From: Steromphala cineraria | Taxonomy: Eukaryota > Mollusca > Gastropoda > Trochida > Trochidae | Assembly (NCBI GenBank): GCA_916613615.1 | Contig: OU744726.1 | Span: 69,708,764-69,772,763, forward strand | Direction: 5' to 3' | DNA length: 64,000 bases | In this document: positions 21,001 through 30,000 of the stretch, in pieces | How positions within the stretch are numbered: the stretch's first letter is position 1 | How the letters are laid out: every line of letters starts with the position of its first letter | Translations under genes and position numbers: made by a program | The notes under the pieces: model-generated | What the model saw: the letters and a program-made list of their open reading frames with translations, nothing else | Database searches by the model: none | Told to the model about the DNA's origin: nothing

Positions 21001-24000
21001 ACCTGTTATTGTCGAAGGAACCTGGATAGGAAGATGAAAAATGACATAAAGACGTTTCTAATTTCGGATCTGGCCTAGAATTTATCATTTGTCATCTGCA
21101 GCAAGATAAATACCATACCCATCTCCCGTTAGATTGAATCACGTTGAAAGACGCATGCAAATATTTTGGCTCACAGCACAAGAAGTATCAACAAAATTTG
21201 GTGTCTTCTCTCTATAAAACTGCAGTCTTAAATCCAGTAAAGACACACATTTTATTTCCCTGAGAGCAATGTAGTCTAGAAAGCTTCTCTATACTGACTC
21301 ATATTATCAATCTACTGCCGGCTAGACTGCAGTCTGAAGCTGCCTAAGACCTCGTGCAGTGACGGAGAGACGTACAAGAACGGGACGTGCTATAAGGGCG
21401 AGGAGTTCCTGGGTCTGTGGAACATCTCGCTCTTCAAGGAGGTCACTGGCCGGAAGAGAGCTCTCCCCTCCGAGGAGTACTGGACGTAAGTTACTCATCT
21501 TCTTGTGCTTCATCAGCTTAACTTCCGGTCTGGTAACAAGATTATATGAGCATTGCTATCTGGCTTTTAACAGGGATAAAGTAGATCGTTAAAAGACATC
21601 TCTTTCCCTCGTTATTTCAATAGAATATCAGAAGGTAGAAAAGTATGGTCCGACTTCATAATATGGTTTCTTACGTCATTCAACATCTTTTTTAGAGACC
21701 AGGCGGCTAACCTTATTTTCATATCACAATGACACGTATGTATAGCGGTTTCTGTGCTCAATTGCCTGTAACGCCAATATCCATATGTAACTTTGAGTCT
21801 TTTGTCCCCGTAAGATATCGCTACACTTGTGATAGAGGAAGTTGACTTGATAGCAACTCAATCTTTAATATTTTTGTACAACTTCAGCAACTACGCCCTG
21901 AACATGGCGGACGGTATCGAGGACTTCGGGGAGCCCAAGTGGGAGCTGGTGCTGAACCTTCTCCTGGCCTGGGTCATCTGCTTCTTCTGTCTCATCAAGG
22001 GCATCAAGACTACGGGCAAGGTAGGTCAACCAGTCTCTTGTCGTCTTCCTCTGTCTCATCAAGGGCATCAAGACTACAGGTAAGGTAGGTCAACTAGTCT
22101 CTTGTCGTCTTCTTCTGTCTCTTCAAGGGCATCAAGACTACGGGCAAGGTAGGTCAACCAGTCTCTTGTCGACTTCCTCTGTCTCATCAAAGGCATCAAG
22201 ATTAGGGGCAAGGTAGGTCAACCAGTCTCTTGTCGTCTTCCTCTGTCTCATCAAGGGCATCAAGACTACAGGTAAGGTAGGTCAACCAGTCTCTTGTCGT
22301 CTTCCTCTGTCTCTTCAAGTGCATCAATACTACAGGTAAGGTAGGTCAATCAGTCTCTTGTCGTCTTCCTCTGTCTCTTCAAGGGCATCAATACTACGGG
22401 CAAGGTAGGTCAACCAGTCTCTTGTCGTCTTCCTCTGTCTCATCAAGGGCATCAAGACTACGGGCAAGGTAGGTCAACCAGTCTCTTGTCGTCTTCCTCT
22501 GTCTCATCAAGGGCATCAAGACTACAGGTAAGGTAGGTCAACCAGTCTCTTGTCGTCTTCCTCTGTCTCTTCAAGGGCATCAATACTACGGGCAAGGTAG
22601 GTCAACCAGTCTCTTGTCGTCTTCCTCTGTCTCATCAAGGGCATCAAGACTACAGGTAAGGTAGGTCAACCAGTCTCTTGTCGTCTTCCTCTGTCTCATC
22701 AAGGGCATCAAGACTACGGGCAAGGTAGGTCAACCAGTCTCTTGTCGTCTTCCTCTGTCTCTTCAAGGGCATCAATACTACGGGCAAGGTAGGTCAACCA
22801 GTCTCTTGTCGTCTTCCTCTGTCTCATCAAGGGCATCAAGACTACAGGTAAGGTAGGTCAACCAGTCTCTTGTCGTCTTCCTCTGTCTCATCAAGGGCAT
22901 CAAGACTACGGGCAAGGTAGGTCAACCAGTCTCTTGTCGTCTTCCTCTGTCTCTTCAAGGGCATCAATACTACGGGCAAGGTAGGTCAACCAGTCTCTTG
23001 TCGTCTTCCTCTGTCTCATCAAGGGCATCAAGACTACGGACAAGGTAGGTCAACCAGTCTCTTGTCGTCTTCCTCTGTCTCATCAAGGGCATTAAGACTA
23101 CGGGCATGGTAGGTCAACCAGTCTCTTGTCGTCTTCCTCTGTCTCATCAAGGGCATCAAGACTACGGACAAGGTAGGTCAACCAGTCTCTTGTCGTCTTC
23201 CTCTGTCTCTTCAAGGGCATCAAGACTACGGGCAAGGTAAAGCTAGTTATTTTGTTGTATTGAGGACACCGTAAGGGCAGTGTCTATGTTTCTTTCTGAC
23301 AAATAGTTCCGCCGCTAATTGCTGAAATATTGCCCAAGCGGAGTTAAACTCCAACTCACTCACTTAAAAGTATCACTTCTTTTATGGTATCAAGGACATC
23401 AATGCTACAGGCACGGAATATCCTGTCATTTTTCAAGGGAAAAAATATTCCTGAGGAAATTCGAACAAATATAACTGAAAGTATTTTAACAACAAATTGG
23501 AAAAGAAGCATTCTAGCTTGACTAGCAATCTCATTGAAGAATATCTGCCCGATATGACGTATGTGTTTCTATCATGTTTATCTCAAAATATCCATACCCT
23601 TTCTATCTTATTCCCCCTGTATAACTTTGTTCCAGGTTGTGTATTTCACTGCTATATTCCCCTACGTGGTGCTGGCTATTCTGTTTTTCCGCGGAGTCAC
23701 TCTCCCTAACGCTTGGGCTGGCATCAAATATTTCATCGTACCTGACTTCGAACGACTCCTTGATGCAAGGGTATATAGCTATATGTTATTTTAAATTTCG
23801 TACTTTAAATTATCAAATTTCAACGACCCTTTTTCGGTTTTAAATCATTTAATTATAAAATACATGCATACATTGTCAGTGATTTAAGTTTGATGAAGTG
23901 ACAACGAACCAAAAAATGGTAAAGAATGATTACAGTAAATTTTTGTTAAGTTTGCAAACAGTACTTAATGACAAAGCACTGCAAAATTCAAGTTTATTTC

Positions 24001-27000
24001 TAAACAGAAGCACATAAGTTATTTCGTTTTCCATTGTACATTGTCTACGTCAACAATATTTACCGATTCGATTCTCTTGATAACAAGATGACACCTGTAT
24101 TGTTTCTCACCTGTATCGCCAGGTATGGAAGGACGCCGCCAATCAGATCTTCTTCTCCATGTCAATAGCAGGGGGCGGCCTCGTAACTCTGTCCAGCTAC
24201 AACAGATTCCACAACAACATCCTCAGGTGAGACTCTCGGTAGAATCTTATTAAAATCTGTTCAAACTCTACACTTGTACCTGCCTCTGTGTATGATCTAA
24301 ATACTACTCAAGAGAGTCACTCTCCATCAGGTTTCATAACAACATCGTTGGGTGAGAGTTTCGTTCAGTTGAAATTGGAACGTACTAGTAAGCATCACTA
24401 GTGAAATTATGAGTAACAATTTGTAAATATTGATCTAATTTGTTGCCTCCTTCATATTCATGAATCTACATCCAGGCCTAGGTTTGTTTACTCTACAAGG
24501 ACAAAAACAGTTTCAATTGACATATTCGTAAGAAACGTGTATAGTAGCAAATCAAAACTTCTTTCAAATTCTTTATTTCCAGTTGGTATTTAGGCCACTG
24601 GCCTATAACAACATAGTGTACATTTCAAAGTCAAAACAACATGAGAACATGCGTATGATTGGATGAGAAAAGTTCACATTATCAAGGTATTTCTCAACTG
24701 CAGGGCATGATATATATACATAGATAAGTTTTTAGCTCATCTGGCCTGTAAGGCCCGATGGGCTTATGGCATGGCATGGTGTCCGGCGTCCGTCCGTCCG
24801 TCCGTCCGTCCGTCCATCCGTCCGTCCGTCCGTCCATCCGTCCGTCCGTCCATCCGTCCGTCCGTAAACTTTGTGGAATTTCGACTTCTTCTCCAGAACC
24901 ATAAGGCCTAGAAAGCTGAAACTTTGTGTACAGACTCCTTGGCTAGTGAGGATTATAAATTGTAGCTTTGGTGGCCCTGTGACCCCTAATAAGGGCCACA
25001 GGGGCCACACCCTAAAAACCTATTTTCATCTTCTTCTCCAGAACCATGAGGCCTAGAAAGCTGAAACTTTGTGTACAGACTCCTTGACCAGTGAAGATTA
25101 TAAATTGTAGCTTTGGTAGCCCTGTGACCCCTAATAAAGGCCACAGGGGCCACACCCTAAAAACCTATTTTCATCTTCTTCTCCAGAACCATGAAGCCTA
25201 GAAAGCTGAAACTTTGTGTACAGACTCCTTGACCAGTGAAGATTATAAATTGTAGCTTTGGTAGCCCTGTGACCCCTAATAAGGGCCACAGGGGCCACAC
25301 CCTTAAAACCTATTTTCATCTTCTTCTCCAGAACCATAAGGCCTAGAAAGCTGAAACTTTATGTACAGACTCCTTGGCTAGTGAGGATTATAAATTGTAG
25401 TTTTGGTAGCCCTGTGACCCCTAATAAGGGCCACAGGGGCCACGCCCTAAAAACCTATTTTCATCTTCTTCTCCAGAAGCATAAGGCCTAGAAAGCTGAT
25501 ACTTTGTGTACAGACTCTTTGGCTAGTGAGGATTATAAATTGTAGCTTTGGTGGCCCTGTGACCCCTAATAAGGGCCACAGGGGCCACACCCTAAAAACC
25601 TATTTTCATCTTCTTCTCCAGAACCATGAGGCCTAGAAAGCTGAAACTTTGTGTACAGACTCCTTGACCAGTGAAGATTATAAATTGTAGCTTTGGTAGC
25701 CCTGTGACCCCTAATAAAGGCCACAGGGGCCACACCCTAAAAACCTATTTTCATCTTCTTCTCCAGAACCATGAAGCCTAGAAAGCTGAAACTTTGTGTA
25801 CAGACTCCTTGACCAGTGAAGATTATAAATTGTAGCTTTGGTAGCCCTGTGACCCCTAATAAGGGCCACAGGGGCCACACCCTTAAAACCTATTTCCATC
25901 TTCTTCTCCAGAACCATAAGGCCTAGAAAGCTGAAACTTTATGTACAGACTCCTTGGCTAGTGAGGATTATAAATTGTAGTTTTGGTAGCCCTGTTACCC
26001 CTAATAAGGGCCACAGGGGCCACGCCCTAAAAACCTATTTTCATCTTCTTCTCCAGAAGCATAAGGCCTAGAAAGCTGATACTTTGTGTACAGACTCTTT
26101 GGCTAGTGAGGATTATAAATTGTAGCTTTGGTGGCCCTGTGACCCCTAATAAGGGCCACAGGGGCCACACCCTAAAAACATATTTTCTTCTTCTTCTCCA
26201 GAACCATGAAGCCTAGAAAGCTGAAACTTTGTGTACAGACTCCTTGACCAGTGAGGATTATAAATTGTAGCTTTGGTGGCCCTGTGACCCCTAATAAGGG
26301 CCACAGGGGCCACACCCTAAAAACCTATTTTCATCTTCTTCTCCAGAACCATGAGGCCTAGAAAGCTGAAACTTTGTGTACAGACTCCTTGACCAGTGAG
26401 GATTATAAATTGTAGCTTTGGTGGCCCTGTGACCCCTAATAAGGGCCACAGGGGCCACACCCTAAAAACCTATTTTCATCTTCTTCTCCAGAACCATGAG
26501 GCCTAGAAAGCTGAAACTTTGTGTACAGACTCCTTGACCAGTGAAGATTATTAATTGTAGCTTTGGTAGCCCTGTGACCCCTAATAAAGGCCACAGGGGC
26601 CACACCCTAAAAACCTATTTTCATCTTCTTCTCCAGAAGCATAAGGCCTAGAAAGCTGAAACTTTGTGTACAGACTCCTTGACTAGTGAGGATGATGAAT
26701 TGTAGCTTTGGTGACCCTGTTGCCCCTAATAAAGGCTACATGAACTTCCTTCAAATCTATTTTCATCTTTTTCTCCTGAAGTATAAGGTCTAGAAAACTG
26801 AAACTTGTCGCCTATATACTTAATGTTATGATTGGTGACCCTGTGGCCTCTACAAAGGGGGAATCACATTGGCCACACTCTACAGCATAATTGATGATAA
26901 AGTCTGATGAGCTACAGAGCCAATGGCTCTATTTTTTTATTACATCTTCATTTCTGCTTGACATTAAGTTTGAAAAATGTTGTTTAGACACTGGTATATT

Positions 27001-30000
27001 GATGTATTTTTTCCTAATGTGTGCAAGTGGTTTACATATAAGTAAGAAGTGATATTCGTCCTCTATATCGCCTGATTTGCATAATCTACAGTATCTTTCA
27101 TTTCGAGGTATGTTGTGGGTTCTTCCACTCTCTATTTCTAGAGGTAATGTACCGCATCGGAAATTTGCCAAACTGCTTCTAAATTTATTCACATGTACGT
27201 TATTAATGTAGAATTCTGTTTCAAATGTGTGCTTGAATGTTTTATAGTTTTGTAACTTAGAGATAGCATTTATATTAGTATACCAATCTGATAAAAACAC
27301 ATATTTTATTCTTTGTTTGAACTCACTGATGAATAGGTCTATATTCTGAACCCCCTGGTTCATCCAAACATACATAAATCCATTTACGCAGAGCATTTTC
27401 CTTACTTTAGTGGCCCAATTCGTTTTCCCATTTGTATCATATAGAATTGCCATTTTGTATGCTTTTTTAACATATCTTTCAAGATCCTCACACATATCCT
27501 CTCGTCCTCTGGATAAAACCACTGAGCAGCAAAAGTTTAAATAAGGTGCTTACAAAATGCATTATTGTTAATATTGCTATTTTCTAATATCGAATGAGGC
27601 TGCTAATGCCTGAGATATTGTGGCATTAAACGATAACTCACTCACTCTAATATCGAATGCTCATATTGCAGGGACTCTATCATCGTGTCGATCGGTGACT
27701 CCATCACGTGTCTGTTCGCTGGGTTCGTGATCTTCTCCTACCTCGGCTACATGGCTGGTAAACTGGAGGTGGACATACAGGACGTTGCTACTGACGGTGG
27801 GCACTGCACTGGTCTCCTGGCTTTATGATCATTCTTATGACACGGGTTATCTGCTGTCTTGAGTTCACAACATATTTTGTTTTTTGTTTTCCTCACTCTG
27901 TGACTTTTGAAGCTTGGTTTCATGTTTTAATTATTATTTTAATTTAATAATTTGATTGCAGATCGTATGATTGACAATTTTGACATCTTTAATTATCAAT
28001 TTGAACCTTCTATTTTAATCATGGAAGGGGTTGTTCAACACCTTTAGGGCATGACTAGTGATATTATGGTGTCAAATACTCACTATCTATTACCATTATT
28101 CAGAGATAATCTATGGTTATTTTTCATTAGGAACATAAACTCTTCATCACTCATTGTGAATACTCCTTCGCCGTACTGTGATACTGTGTCGAGTCCACCA
28201 GCTTAATCTTCTAACTTATGACCATGGGTGTCTTCTTTAAAACATACGTTGAATAATTTGTGTCCTTATACCTTGACCAGGAGCTGGTTTGGCGTTTACT
28301 GTTTACCCGGAAGCAGTGTCCAGTCTACCCCCGTCCACCCTGTGGTCAATCCTCTTCTTCTTCATGCTCATCACCCTCGGACTGGACAGTCAGGTGAAAC
28401 AATGTTTTGATTAGACATTACAAAATCTCATGATCAAATTTTATGCGCCCCTAATAGCTGAAATACTGCCCAAGCGGCATAAAACTCCAACTACTATCTC
28501 ACTCAAATGTTAGAACAGAAATCGTCAATCAATATTTAGCCAGAAAAAAGCAAAACAAGATGCAGAAAAGCATTAAAGATAGAAATACAAGATTTGACTA
28601 TCCATGATTATTTTCATTTTTCCATTACTTGTTATGCAGCCTACAATGCAGTCGCGTTAGTTAATCAATGAGGCAACTAACAGTTTTATTTACACCAGCG
28701 CTAGTACAGTTAACCTTTGCCTTCAGTGTATTCCCTATTCATCAACGTCAGTCCTTCTTTCCTTGACAAGTTACAAACTATTCGCTACCGCTTCAAATAT
28801 CCCGGGTGTTAATATCAAATAAAACTGCGAAGTGTCTTTTGATTCTTTTTTTAGAGGACATTAACCTACTGGTATACCTCTCGTAAAAGTACCCACTTTC
28901 ATAGCAAGTTCACTTCACTTCAATCTTTCTACCACTGTTCCCTCAGATTATCATATTGGAGACAAATATCATTTGTAAGTTATTGATAAATATTTGCTAA
29001 ACAGATTCAAAGTGTTCATAATTGACGTGTATATGCTCCTCCAGTTCGCCATGTTGGAGACCGTGTTGACGGGGTGTCTGGACCAGTTTCCCCACCTCCG
29101 TCCCAAGAAGACCTTCGTCATCATGGCCATCTGCTTCCTCTTCTTCCTCCTCGGTCTTCCTCTTACCTGCCCGGTACGTACCTCGGTCTCTCACAGTATA
29201 GGCACCCAGTCTCTCACAGTATATGAACCTCAGTCTCTCACAGTAAAGGTACCTCAGTCTCTCACAGTATGGGTACCCCAGTCTCTCACTATATAGGTAT
29301 CTCAGTCTCTCACAGTATAGGAACCTCAGTCTCTCACAGTATAGGAACCTCAGTCTCTCACAGTATAGGAACCTCAGTCTCTCACAGTATATGAACCTCA
29401 GTCTCTCACAGTATAGGTATCTCATCCTCTCACAGTATAGGTACCCCAGTCTCTCACAGTATGGGAACCTCAGTCTCTCACAGTATATGAACCTCAGTCT
29501 CTCACAGTATAGGTATCTCAGTCTCTCACAGTATAGGTACCCCAGTCTCTCACAGTATATAGGTATCTCAGTCTCTCACAGACTGTCAGTATAGGTACCC
29601 CAATCTCTCACAATATAGGTATAGGTTACAATGACAGTGTGTAAGCTCTAAAGACAAATAAATAGAAAATGTATTGGCGATAGAGCGTCTTCAACCCTAA
29701 AGTACTACCTTTGTTCAAACCCAAGGGCAGCAGGCTTTGTTTGGACTGGAAGCCCTTGGGATCGTTTATCCTTTACATGGACACTGAGAGTTTTAATTAG
29801 TTGACCCTCGTCCATATTACATGTTAACATCCAGAAAACTACTTGCTTTCCTTGCAACATACGCTCCAGTTTTTATGACATCACAGAAGAAGAAAATAGA
29901 AGTACTCACACTGAAACCTGTTGATAGTGACATGTGCACATACGAAATATATGTATCTAATTAGCAACCACATAAGTAATGAATGAGACATAAGTGTCCC

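Noticed and set aside
21829..22083. 84-codon frame running from exon 6 into the 64-bp array
   Set aside because: It is read-through past the genuine donor at 22021; ends in a stop within the first repeat unit.
22021..23236. Regularly spaced repeats that could suggest a CRISPR array
   Set aside because: Units are contiguous 64-bp copies with no unique spacers, in a eukaryotic intron.
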